From positions 1-22,923 of the forward strand of contig JBKCGZ010000013.1 in the NCBI GenBank assembly GCA_046303115.1: DNA of 22,923 nt, written 5' to 3'. Under the pieces are notes generated by a model. The model ran no database searches and was not told the DNA's origin. It saw only the letters and a list, made by a program, of their open reading frames with translations. The position numbers were made by a program, and so were the translations under genes. The stretch comes from CAINEC01 sp046303115 (lineage in GTDB: Bacteria > Bacteroidota > Bacteroidia > AKYH767-A > OLB10). Below, piece by piece: positions 16,228 through 22,923 of this stretch; within the stretch, counting starts at the first letter, position 1, and the number at the start of each line of letters is the position of its first letter.

Positions 16228-16235
16228 CAAAAATA
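16228..16235 (-). promoter_or_regulatory. -7-like box directly before the membrane-protein operon
   Basis: On the minus strand TATTTTTG matches TAnnTTTG and ends four bases before the ATG at 16223. If it is used, transcription would start at or just inside the start codon, giving a leaderless mRNA. It lies in a T-rich tract, so a chance match is possible, and no -33 TTG is seen. Confidence 0.35.
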
Positions 16236-16376
16236 AAAAAAGGAAGCAGGTTATAAGAATTATCTATGAATTTTATTGGATATTTACGAATATAGTTGTG
16301 AACAATCTGATATTATTTTTTTGATAAATCATACTCAAAACGATTCAATTATCTTCAAAAAGAAAGATGACTTTGC

Positions 16377-16384
16377 TACTTTTG
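16377..16384 (+). promoter_or_regulatory. -7 promoter box of purL
   Basis: TACTTTTG is a perfect TAnnTTTG match 32 bases before the purL ATG, in the 193-bp divergent intergenic region. A TTC at 16354-16356 lies at the expected 20-base spacing for the -33 element (TTG in the consensus). I see no purine riboswitch or PurR-like palindrome in the leader. Confidence 0.55.
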
Positions 16385-16416
16385 CGACATAATTATTAAA
16401 CTTAAAAATTTAGCAT

Positions 16417-18660
16417 ATGTCAGCTACCTCAGAAGATCAAGTAAGTGTCAAAACAGCTCAAAATCTTGGTTTATTAACAGAAGAATTTGAAAAAATCAAG
16501 AGCATTTTAGGACGTACACCGAACTTTACTGAATTAAGTATTTTCTCAGTGATGTGGTCGGAGCATTGCTCTTATAAAAACTCGATTGTTTGGCTTAAAA
16601 CACTTCCGAAAGATGGTCCGCATATGTTGGCTAAGGCAGGAGAAGAAAATGCAGGGCTAGTAGCCATCGGAGATGGATTAGCATGTGCATTTAAGATTGA
16701 ATCTCACAACCACCCCTCTGCAATTGAGCCTTATCAGGGAGCCGCAACAGGTGTTGGCGGAATTAACCGCGATATTTTCACAATGGGAGCACGTCCGATA
16801 GCTCAATTAAACTCATTACGCTTTGGCAATCCGAATTTAGCTCGTACAAAATGGTTAATGAAAGGAGTTGTGAAAGGAATTGGTAATTATGGTAATGCGT
16901 TTGGAATTCCGACTGTTGGCGGTGAAGTATTTTTTGATGATTCCTTCAACGTAAACATTTTAGTAAATGCCATGTCGGTTGGACTTGTAAAAGAAGGAGA
17001 AACGGTTTCTGCAATTTCTTATGGCGCAGGAAATCCTGTTTATATCGTTGGTTCATCTACCGGTAAAGATGGAATTCACGGAGCTACATTCGCTTCGGGC
17101 GATTTGCACGAAGATTCTCATGAGGATTTACCATCAGTTCAAGTAGGTGATCCATTCATGGAAAAATTATTATTAGAAGCTTCATTAGAAATCATCAAGA
17201 CAGGTGCTGTAGTAGGAATGCAAGACATGGGAGCAGCAGGTATTATCTGTTCTACTTCGGAAATGTCGGCGAAAGGAAAGCACGGAATGATTATTCACTT
17301 AGAAAAATGTCCTACTCGACAAAGTAATATGAAAGGATGGGAAATTCTATTAAGTGAAAGTCAAGAGCGAATGTTGGTAGTAGTTCAAAAAGGAAGAGAA
17401 GAAGAAGTAGAAACTATTTTCAAAAAGTGGGATTTAAACTGTACGCAGATTGGAGAAGTAACGGAAGGCGACCGCTTAAAATTCATGATGAAAGGAGAAT
17501 TATTGGCTGACGTACCTGCGGAAGCGTTAGTACTAGGCGGTGGTGCTCCAATTTATGAGCGCGAATATAAAGAGCCAGCATATTTAGTAAAGAACAATGC
17601 ATTTACGATTGATTCAGTAAATGAGCCTTCGGATATTCAACCTGTAATTAATCATTTAGTGAGTCACCCGAATATTGCTTCTAAGCGTTGGGTAACTACG
17701 CAATATGACTCGATGGTTGGAACAATAAACATGACAACTAACTCGCCATCTGATGCAGCGATTGTTGATGTGCGTAATACAAATAAAGCATTAGCATTGA
17801 CAGTAGATTGCAATTCACGTTACGTGTATGCGCATGCAGAAGAAGGATGTAAGATTGCTGTTGCAGAAGCTGCGAGAAATATTGTTTGTGCAGGCGGACA
17901 ACCATCAGCAGTAACTAACTGTTTGAACTTTGGTAATCCGTATAATCCTGAAGTATATTGGCAATTTGTGCATGCAATTAAAGGAATGAGTGCAGCATGT
18001 AGAAGATTTGAAACACCAGTTACGGGAGGCAATGTAAGTTTCTATAATCAATCGAAATCAGAGCAAGGTGAAGTGCCTGTATTCCCTACTCCAACAATTG
18101 GTATGGTTGGAATTATTCCTGATAAACGCAAGCGCATGAGTTTAGATTTCAAAAATGCGGGTGATGCTATTTTCTTAATTGGAACATCTCGCAATGATAT
18201 CAATTCATCGGAGTATTTATATTCTTATTGCAACGTAAAAAATTCTCCTGCACCATTCATCGATTTAGATGAAGAATTAGCAGTACAGAATGTGGTTAAG
18301 TCGTTGATTGAAGAAAACCTAATTGAAAGTGCGCATGATGTTTCTGATGGTGGTTTATTCATCACGTTATTAGAATCAGCAATGCCTAAGAACTTAGGAT
18401 TTAAGATTGAATGCGATGAAGACCTTCGTAAAGATGCCTTCTTATTTGGTGAATCACAGAGCAGAATTGTTGTGAGCGTTAATGAAGAAAAGTTAGATGT
18501 ATTTGTTGCGTTGTTAGCAGAAATGGATGTTGACTTTATGAACTTAGGTGAAGTAACGAAAGGAGAAATTATAATTGATGAAAACAATTATGGATCATCT
18601 TCTGATTACAGCACGAAGTACAATAATGCGATCAGCGATTTAATGAACGAAGATCTTTAA
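16417..18660 (+). CDS. purL: phosphoribosylformylglycinamidine synthase II (small PurL)
   Basis: Fourth step of de novo purine synthesis: FGAR plus ATP and ammonia gives FGAM. At 747 residues it is the small form, which works with separate PurQ (glutaminase) and PurS subunits, unlike the ~1250-residue fused enzyme. Diagnostic segments are SEHCSYKNS (48-56), the ATP/Mg2+-binding ESHNHPSAIEPYQGAATGVGG (95-115, one residue beyond 20 in total, here cited as a range), VGDPFMEK, DMGAAG, GGNVSFYN and DVSDGGL, in the expected order and covering both halves of the duplicated PurM-like fold. purQ, purS and other pur genes are absent from the window. Its stop overlaps by three bases the convergent gene's stop. 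The identity is secure. Confidence 0.97.
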   Translation: MSATSEDQVSVKTAQNLGLLTEEFEKIKSILGRTPNFTELSIFSVMWSEHCSYKNSIVWLKTLPKDGPHMLAKAGEENAGLVAIGDGLACAFKIESHNHPSAIEPYQGAATGVGGINRDIFTMGARPIAQLNSLRFGNPNLARTKWLMKGVVKGIGNYGNAFGIPTVGGEVFFDDSFNVNILVNAMSVGLVKEGETVSAISYGAGNPVYIVGSSTGKDGIHGATFASGDLHEDSHEDLPSVQVGDPFMEKLLLEASLEIIKTGAVVGMQDMGAAGIICSTSEMSAKGKHGMIIHLEKCPTRQSNMKGWEILLSESQERMLVVVQKGREEEVETIFKKWDLNCTQIGEVTEGDRLKFMMKGELLADVPAEALVLGGGAPIYEREYKEPAYLVKNNAFTIDSVNEPSDIQPVINHLVSHPNIASKRWVTTQYDSMVGTINMTTNSPSDAAIVDVRNTNKALALTVDCNSRYVYAHAEEGCKIAVAEAARNIVCAGGQPSAVTNCLNFGNPYNPEVYWQFVHAIKGMSAACRRFETPVTGGNVSFYNQSKSEQGEVPVFPTPTIGMVGIIPDKRKRMSLDFKNAGDAIFLIGTSRNDINSSEYLYSYCNVKNSPAPFIDLDEELAVQNVVKSLIEENLIESAHDVSDGGLFITLLESAMPKNLGFKIECDEDLRKDAFLFGESQSRIVVSVNEEKLDVFVALLAEMDVDFMNLGEVTKGEIIIDENNYGSSSDYSTKYNNAISDLMNEDL

Positions 18661-19076
18661 TCTTTAAAAATCTTCTTGTAAGTTATTTCGTCGAGGTAAA
18701 TACGACAAGTGTCGTTTATTAATTTACAATTGACTTTAAAATTCTTTTTAGTGCCGTAAATTATTTTCTGATAGGTAATCGACCATTCAGAAGAATTGAT
18801 TTGCTTAGCACCTACCATTGACAGATCATATCCGAAATCTTCATCACTAATTTTCTTCAATAAAGAAGATTTATTAGTACATAATGGTCCATAAAAAAAG
18901 GGCATCATTTCATCATAGCGTTGGTATTTATGCAAAATTTGCTGATAGGATAAAATGTCTTCGTTATAAAACAACAGCGGACTACCAAATAATTGTACAG
19001 AAGTATTTTGTGCCAATAGGCTTGATGTAGAGGCGAAGAAAACAATACAAAAAGCAATAACTATCCTTTTTACCAT
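18657..19076 (-). CDS. hypothetical exported protein, 139 aa
   Basis: I do not recognise a family. The ATG at 19076 is chosen because it begins a clean signal peptide (MVKRIVIAFCIVFFAS, cleavage likely SLLA before Gln23); the frame could start six codons earlier, at 19094, but that would put extra hydrophobic residues before the basic tip. The mature protein (~117 residues) is Lys/Tyr-rich and likely beta-structured, with two Cys (near 120 and 128 in the -KVNCKLINDTCRIYLDE- part) that could pair in the periplasm. No lipobox. It stands alone, convergent with purL (stops overlap) and divergent from psuK, sharing the 90-bp intergenic region with it. Confidence 0.7.
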   Translation of the reverse strand: MVKRIVIAFCIVFFASTSSLLAQNTSVQLFGSPLLFYNEDILSYQQILHKYQRYDEMMPFFYGPLCTNKSSLLKKISDEDFGYDLSMVGAKQINSSEWSITYQKIIYGTKKNFKVNCKLINDTCRIYLDEITYKKIFKD

Positions 19077-19138
19077 GCCATAAAGGTAAAACAATTTGAA
19101 AAATATGAGAATCTATTTTTTCTATTGTAATTAACGGC

Positions 19139-19146
19139 TAACTTTG
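19139..19146 (+). promoter_or_regulatory. -7 promoter box of psuK-psuG
   Basis: TAACTTTG is a perfect TAnnTTTG box 20 bases upstream of the psuK ATG. No clear TTG -33 element is at the usual distance; a T-run at about 19115-19121 is near that position. Confidence 0.55.
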
Positions 19147-19166
19147 GTCGCTTATTCGGAAGAAAT

Positions 19167-20096
19167 ATGGATAAGCCCATTATATGCATTGGAGGTTCTC
19201 TCGTTGATGAGACCTTTTATTGTTTACAACCTCCTATCAAAGGCACTAGCAATCCAGCACAGCTTGAATTAAGCGCTGGTGGAGTAGTTAGAAACATTGC
19301 TCATCATCTTGCATTGCTTCATCACAATGTTAAATTAATCACCATTCTTGGTAAGGATAAAGAAGGAGATTGGCTAAACGAACAATGTTCTGAAGCTGGA
19401 ATTGATATGCAACATACTTTTCGCATTGATGGCGTGACAGGAAGATTTACTGCTGTATTAGGAACAGATGGTGAATTGTTTGTTGGAACTGTTGTAAATG
19501 ATTTAGAGCCCTTACTCAATTCACAATTACTAGAAACGAAAACTGATGTACTTAAAAACGCAGGACTCATCATTACGGATACGAATATGAATCCTGAGTG
19601 CATTCAATGGTTAATTCAGTTTTGTTCTGATAATTCTATTCCTTGCATCATTGAACCCGTTTCTATTCCCAAAGCAAAGAAATTAGCAGAGATGGAGTTA
19701 TGGAATTTATTTTTAGTAACGCCGAATGAAGTTGAATTATCTTCTATTCAAAGTATAGCATCAGAGCCAGGTTTAAAAGGAATGATTAACGGATTACTTG
19801 CAAGAGGAGTTCAGCATGTATGGTTACGCCAAGGAGAAAATGGCTCGACAATTTATGATAAAACAAGTCATTTTTCATTACATGCACCAGCAGTAAATGT
19901 AATAGATACAACAGGTGCTGGTGATGCTGCATTGGCAGGATGGGTACATGGATTTGTACACGAAAAATCGAAAGAAGATAAAATCAGATACGGACATACA
20001 TTAGCGGCGTTAGTTCTTCAACAAAAAGGGACTATTGTTAAAGATTTAACTCCTGATAAATTAGAAGTAGAAGTAACTCGTTTATTCCCTAACTAA
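19167..20096 (+). CDS. psuK: pseudouridine kinase (PfkB family)
   Basis: Phosphorylates pseudouridine to pseudouridine 5'-phosphate with ATP, in the cytosol. The 309-residue protein is a PfkB/ribokinase-type sugar kinase. The N-terminal ICIGGSLVDE strand (6-15), the substrate loop TSNPAQLELSAGGVVRNIA (27-45) with SNP and GG-x-x-RNIA as in E. coli PsuK/YeiC, and the anion hole with catalytic base DTTGAGD (247-253, Asp253) are all visible. Assignment to pseudouridine rather than ribose or fructose rests on that substrate loop and on the adjacent psuG, one base downstream. Together they form the standard two-gene degradation unit. No pseudouridine transporter is adjacent, so the substrate may come from internal RNA turnover or from an unlinked nucleoside transporter. 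Confidence 0.9.
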   Translation: MDKPIICIGGSLVDETFYCLQPPIKGTSNPAQLELSAGGVVRNIAHHLALLHHNVKLITILGKDKEGDWLNEQCSEAGIDMQHTFRIDGVTGRFTAVLGTDGELFVGTVVNDLEPLLNSQLLETKTDVLKNAGLIITDTNMNPECIQWLIQFCSDNSIPCIIEPVSIPKAKKLAEMELWNLFLVTPNEVELSSIQSIASEPGLKGMINGLLARGVQHVWLRQGENGSTIYDKTSHFSLHAPAVNVIDTTGAGDAALAGWVHGFVHEKSKEDKIRYGHTLAALVLQQKGTIVKDLTPDKLEVEVTRLFPN

Positions 20097-20097
20097 C

Positions 20098-21012
20098 ATG
20101 AATAACTATATAAATATTCATCCTGAAGTTGCTGAGGCTTTAAAGAACAATCAACCAGTTGTTGCTTTAGAATCAACTATCATTTCTCACGGCATGCCCT
20201 ATCCGCAAAATGTTGCAACTGCACGAGCGGTAGAGAACATCATTCGTGAGCAAGGTGCAATTCCTGCTACCATTGCTATTTTAGACGGCAAATGTTGCGT
20301 TGGATTAAATGATAAGCAACTTGAATATTTAGGTCAGGCGAAAGATGTTTGGAAGGTTAGTCTGCGTGATTTGCCATACGTGGTTGCAACTAAAATCGCA
20401 GGAGCAACAACAGTGGCAGCCACTATGCGAATTGCATCAATGGCAGGAATAAAAGTTTTTGTTACCGGTGGAATTGGTGGTGTCCATAGAGATGCTCAAC
20501 AAACGATGGATATCTCAGCTGACTTAACCGAGATGAGTAACACGAATGTTGCTATTGTATCAGCTGGTGTTAAATCGATTTTGGATATAGGATTAACTTT
20601 AGAATATTTAGAAACATTAGGAGTTCCAGTAATAACTTATTCTCAAAAAGAGTTTCCAAGTTTTTATTCAAGAGAAAGCGGACATGCATCACCGTTATCA
20701 TCTGATTCAGAACAAGAAATTGCAAGTATTTTAAAAGCGAAGTGGGATTTGCAAATTAACGGATCTGTTTTAATTGCTAATCCAGTACCGAAGGAAATGG
20801 AAATTCCTTTTCATGAAATAGAAAGTAAAATCCAACAAGCACTCAATGAAGCGAAGTCGGCAGACATCAGTGGAAAAGAAACGACCCCCTTTTTATTGAA
20901 GCGCATTGCGGAGATTACCGGAGGCAATAGTTTAGCTACAAACATCGCATTAATTAAAAACAATGCACTTTTAGGGGCGAAAGTGGCTATTTACTTGGCG
21001 AAAATCAGTTAA
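20098..21012 (+). CDS. psuG: pseudouridine-5'-phosphate glycosidase
   Basis: Cleaves the C-C glycosidic bond of pseudouridine 5'-phosphate to uracil and ribose 5-phosphate (reversible in vitro). The 304 residues match the IndA/YeiN family from end to end. ALESTIISHGMPYPQN (23-38) contains the catalytic-type Glu25. KIAGATTVAATM (99-110) includes Lys99. FVTGGIGGVHR (121-131) and DISADLTE (138-145) hold the metal-binding Asp142. SAGVKSILD (155-163) contains Lys159, aligned with the lysine that forms the covalent ribose adduct in the E. coli enzyme. FPSFYSRESGH (186-196) completes the set. The ATG follows the psuK stop by one base, so the two are coupled. In some organisms this domain (as IndA) is fused to the kinase; here it is separate. 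Identity is very secure. Confidence 0.96.
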   Translation: MNNYINIHPEVAEALKNNQPVVALESTIISHGMPYPQNVATARAVENIIREQGAIPATIAILDGKCCVGLNDKQLEYLGQAKDVWKVSLRDLPYVVATKIAGATTVAATMRIASMAGIKVFVTGGIGGVHRDAQQTMDISADLTEMSNTNVAIVSAGVKSILDIGLTLEYLETLGVPVITYSQKEFPSFYSRESGHASPLSSDSEQEIASILKAKWDLQINGSVLIANPVPKEMEIPFHEIESKIQQALNEAKSADISGKETTPFLLKRIAEITGGNSLATNIALIKNNALLGAKVAIYLAKIS

Positions 21013-21050
21013 TCGGAAAGATTTTTCTTTACTTGCATTGGTTCAGGTCG

Positions 21051-21058
21051 TAACTTTG
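21051..21058 (+). promoter_or_regulatory. -7 promoter box of the SHOCT-protein gene
   Basis: TAACTTTG is a perfect TAnnTTTG match 23 bases before the ATG at 21082, in the 69-bp gap after psuG. A TTTA at 21028-21031 lies 19 bases upstream as a possible degenerate -33 element. The same TAACTTTG octamer precedes psuK. Confidence 0.5.
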
Positions 21059-21081
21059 TAAACGATAAGCAACCTACTATC

Positions 21082-21654
21082 ATGTCATTTAAAAAATCGA
21101 GCTGGTTAATACTTTTAGTTGTTATTTTTTTGACAGCTGATGTTGCTTATTCGAAGCGACCTAGAAAAAGAACTAACAACACTAATCAAACAGAAGAGCA
21201 AGTTGTTAAACGCTACCAGACTTCATTTCAGTCAAAGATTGATAGTTTAGAAGGCGTAACTGAAGAATTGGAAGATCAGAAGTCAATTTTGTTGATTGAA
21301 ATGGGAAACCGTAAACACAAGATTGAAAAACTACGTTCCGATTCAGCGAATCATATGGTGCAATTGAATTTAGAGAATTCAAGAAGCGAGTCCTTATCAG
21401 AATCACTGCAATACTTATTCATCATCATTTTATTTTTCGTATTGTTTGTTTTAATACAATTCGGAATAATATTTTACGCGATCAAACGAATTACCTCTCA
21501 GCCAGTAAGTCAAAACAACAGCAGTGGTAATATTATAGGCCAAGTGCATTCTAATCCTCAATTGGAGAGCTTAGAGATGTTGAAGAACAAAGGATTTATC
21601 TCTGAAGAAGAATATTTCCGCCAGCGTCAGTCGTTAATGGCACGCCAGGCATAA
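21082..21654 (+). CDS. membrane protein with coiled coil and C-terminal SHOCT domain
   Basis: The 190-residue protein has an N-terminal signal peptide or anchor (residues 6-23), a basic stretch (24-31), a predicted coiled-coil-forming helical region rich in Glu, Lys, Ser and Leu (about 40-108), a strong membrane segment (about 110-134) and a polar linker. It ends in a SHOCT-type motif (about 161-187: LESLEMLKNKGFISEEEYFRQR). SHOCT domains are short oligomerisation or membrane-associated helices found at protein ends. If the first segment is cleaved, the coiled coil would be periplasmic and SHOCT cytoplasmic. Its function is unknown; a scaffold or membrane-stress role is only a guess. It has its own promoter box and is convergent with cutC, with one base between the stops. 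Confidence 0.8.
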   Translation: MSFKKSSWLILLVVIFLTADVAYSKRPRKRTNNTNQTEEQVVKRYQTSFQSKIDSLEGVTEELEDQKSILLIEMGNRKHKIEKLRSDSANHMVQLNLENSRSESLSESLQYLFIIILFFVLFVLIQFGIIFYAIKRITSQPVSQNNSSGNIIGQVHSNPQLESLEMLKNKGFISEEEYFRQRQSLMARQA

Positions 21655-21655
21655 G

Positions 21656-22324
21656 CTAAAAAAGCATATTCATTATTTTCATTACTTCTTCTTTATCTGC
21701 AATAAAATCAGGATGATTGACAATTGCTGCACTATGTATTTCTGAGATACGAGAATCGCTTAATAGCCCTTTTAAATTATTACTACGAACGCCACCACCT
21801 GCAATGAAATTCAATTGTGTTCCATATTGATAAATCATCGAATTAATAACATCTTTGCCATCTAAAGCACTTTTCATTTTACCTGTAGTTAATACACTGG
21901 TAACTCCACAATGAATTAAGTCTTGAACCCCTTTTTTATAATCGGTTACCTCATCTATAGCGCGATGAAAAGTAACAGGCTTATGATTAGCGGCATTAAC
22001 AAGTTGTTCGAGCTGCGATGTATTGACGTAATTGTCAGAAGTCAAACAACCAAAAACAAATCCATCAGCGCCCAATGCATCGAATGTTTTTATCTCCTCC
22101 AACATTTGATTCAATATAGCATCGTCATAAACAAAACTTCCTGCTTGCGGTCGAATCATAACCATAATTGGTCCTGTAAAAATCTTTCTTGCGGAAATAA
22201 AATTATCGATTGATGGCGTAACACCACCAACCTGATAATTATCGCATAACTCAATGCGTGAGATATTACAAACTTGAGCAATTGCAACTGTATCTGGATG
22301 AAAGACGGCTAATTCAAAGATCAT
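21656..22324 (-). CDS. cutC: CutC family TIM-barrel protein
   Basis: Full-length CutC homologue of 222 residues. Conserved family segments are RIELCDNYQVGGVTPS (23-38), MIRPQAGSFVY (56-66), VTFHRAID (117-124), LTTG (145-148), AGGGVR (175-180) and EIHSAA (195-200); these line the barrel's open end and include conserved Glu25, Arg58, His120 and Arg121. The family is labelled copper homeostasis, but in E. coli the copper phenotype was traced to the small RNA MicL encoded in the cutC region, so the biochemical role is open. Here it is the downstream partner of a glycosylasparaginase gene with a one-base gap. That favours an enzymatic role in glycan or glycopeptide breakdown, which is inference. 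The metal name should not be taken as evidence of copper binding. Confidence 0.9.
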   Translation of the reverse strand: MIFELAVFHPDTVAIAQVCNISRIELCDNYQVGGVTPSIDNFISARKIFTGPIMVMIRPQAGSFVYDDAILNQMLEEIKTFDALGADGFVFGCLTSDNYVNTSQLEQLVNAANHKPVTFHRAIDEVTDYKKGVQDLIHCGVTSVLTTGKMKSALDGKDVINSMIYQYGTQLNFIAGGGVRSNNLKGLLSDSRISEIHSAAIVNHPDFIADKEEVMKIMNMLF

Positions 22325-22325
22325 T

Positions 22326-22923
22326 TTAGTCCTTTAATAAACAATCTGCTTCTTTGATTACATCAACTCCATCAGGCAACTTATAAGTATAAGTAAATCC
22401 TTTGCGTAGTGCAAAAGCGCCAATTTCTCCTTTCTTATTCACCGCTAAAAATCCGATTTGCATATCGGCAATTTTATCTTTTCGAAGATTATACATGCGC
22501 TCTACTCCTATCTTACATGCTTCTAATGGCGACTTACCATAGCGCATAGCTTCTACAATTGTATGTGAACCACAAATACGTATTACTTCCTCTCCCACTC
22601 CCGTTGATGTAGCTGCACCTACTTCATTATCGACGTATAATCCTGCACCAATAACAGGTGAATCGCCTACTCTGCCATGTAATTTAAAAGCCATTCCACT
22701 CGTAGTACATGCACCGCTAAAATCTCCATTAGCATCCATCGCAATCATACCAATCGTATCATGATTACCTTGTCCACCTTTTCCTTTTTCATCCTTTTGA
22801 TCGCGCATGTATTTGATGGTATCCATCGGATTATAATTATGCGTCTTCAACCAATCCTTCCAGATTTGTTCGCTCTTAGGCGTTAACAAATTTTCTTGTT
22901 TAAATCCGTTTTGCAACGCAAAC
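22326..22923 (-). CDS. N4-(beta-N-acetylglucosaminyl)-L-asparaginase, C-terminal part (truncated by window edge)
   Basis: Ntn-hydrolase that cleaves the GlcNAc-Asn bond of glycoasparagine to aspartate and an amino-sugar. The frame runs off the right edge; about 198 residues of an expected ~330-350 are present, so the N-terminal portion and any signal peptide lie outside. The autocleavage site and nucleophile are present in NHDTIGMIAMD, with the Thr codon at 22757-22755. The protein should be processed between Asp and Thr into alpha and beta chains. RVGDSPVIGAGLY and the STGVGEEVIR segment supply substrate-binding Arg, Asp and Gly residues of the beta chain. The HDT-I-G-M form and the downstream GDSP motif point to glycosylasparaginase rather than plant-type isoaspartyl peptidase. 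It is upstream of cutC with one base between, probably one operon; its 5' genes are not visible. Confidence 0.9.
   Translation of the reverse strand, partial: FALQNGFKQENLLTPKSEQIWKDWLKTHNYNPMDTIKYMRDQKDEKGKGGQGNHDTIGMIAMDANGDFSGACTTSGMAFKLHGRVGDSPVIGAGLYVDNEVGAATSTGVGEEVIRICGSHTIVEAMRYGKSPLEACKIGVERMYNLRKDKIADMQIGFLAVNKKGEIGAFALRKGFTYTYKLPDGVDVIKEADCLLKD

Noticed and set aside
18225..18587. 120-codon antisense frame inside purL
   Set aside because: It is Ser/Asn-rich with no domain and lies wholly opposite a conserved part of purL.
1..22923. Mobile element, defence island or CRISPR array
   Set aside because: There are no transposase, integrase, nuclease or toxin-antitoxin signatures, no regularly spaced repeats and no tRNA attachment site; most genes are housekeeping types with uniform base composition.

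Overview
The window reads as a compact, AT-rich chromosome segment from a member of the Bacteroidota, probably near the Flavobacteriales. Four things support this. The gene order cdd - pdhA - pdhC is one I recall from flavobacteria. Starts are preceded by A-rich leaders rather than Shine-Dalgarno sequences. Seven genes have a perfect TAnnTTTG box (the -7 element of the Bacteroidota housekeeping sigma factor) just upstream. Four exported proteins have a signal peptide whose predicted cleavage leaves an N-terminal Gln (the Bacteroidetes 'Q-rule'). I see no tRNA, rRNA, CRISPR, insertion sequence or prophage gene.

Layout. 1-472 holds the end of a probable small membrane protein cut by the window edge and a coupled 70-residue unknown protein. 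473-885 is non-coding and unusually rich in inverted repeats. 886-3785 holds cytidine deaminase and two subunits of pyruvate dehydrogenase (E1 alpha and E2; E1 beta is not here), closed by the only clear intrinsic terminator. 3879-5960 encodes a TMTC-like multi-membrane-span protein with C-terminal TPRs. 5962-8807 holds divergent genes for a long-chain acyl-CoA synthetase and a nitronate monooxygenase-like flavoprotein. 8859-11125 is a tight operon of three exported proteins: an unknown, a DUF6973-like protein and a thioredoxin-fold protein. 11127-16223 is a four-gene minus-strand operon, in transcription order two tandem paralogous membrane proteins of glycosyltransferase type, an amino-acid permease and a short-chain dehydrogenase. 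16417-18660 is purL. 18657-19076 is a small exported unknown protein. 19167-21012 is the psuK-psuG pseudouridine degradation pair. 21082-21654 is a membrane protein with a SHOCT tail. 21656-22923 (minus strand) holds cutC and a truncated glycosylasparaginase gene.

How the genes work together. Most are housekeeping: nucleoside salvage (cdd, psuK, psuG), purine synthesis (purL), central carbon (pdhA, pdhC) and fatty-acid activation. Pseudouridine is split to uracil and ribose 5-phosphate by PsuK plus PsuG. The glycosylasparaginase removes Asn from GlcNAc-Asn, and its coupling to cutC suggests that CutC acts in glycan breakdown rather than copper handling. The less understood parts are the three-gene exported operon, the tandem membrane-protein operon, the TMTC-like protein and the repeat-rich leader before cdd. 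No defence system or mobile element is evident. Several convergent gene pairs end within 1-3 bases of each other, leaving no room for a terminator between them.
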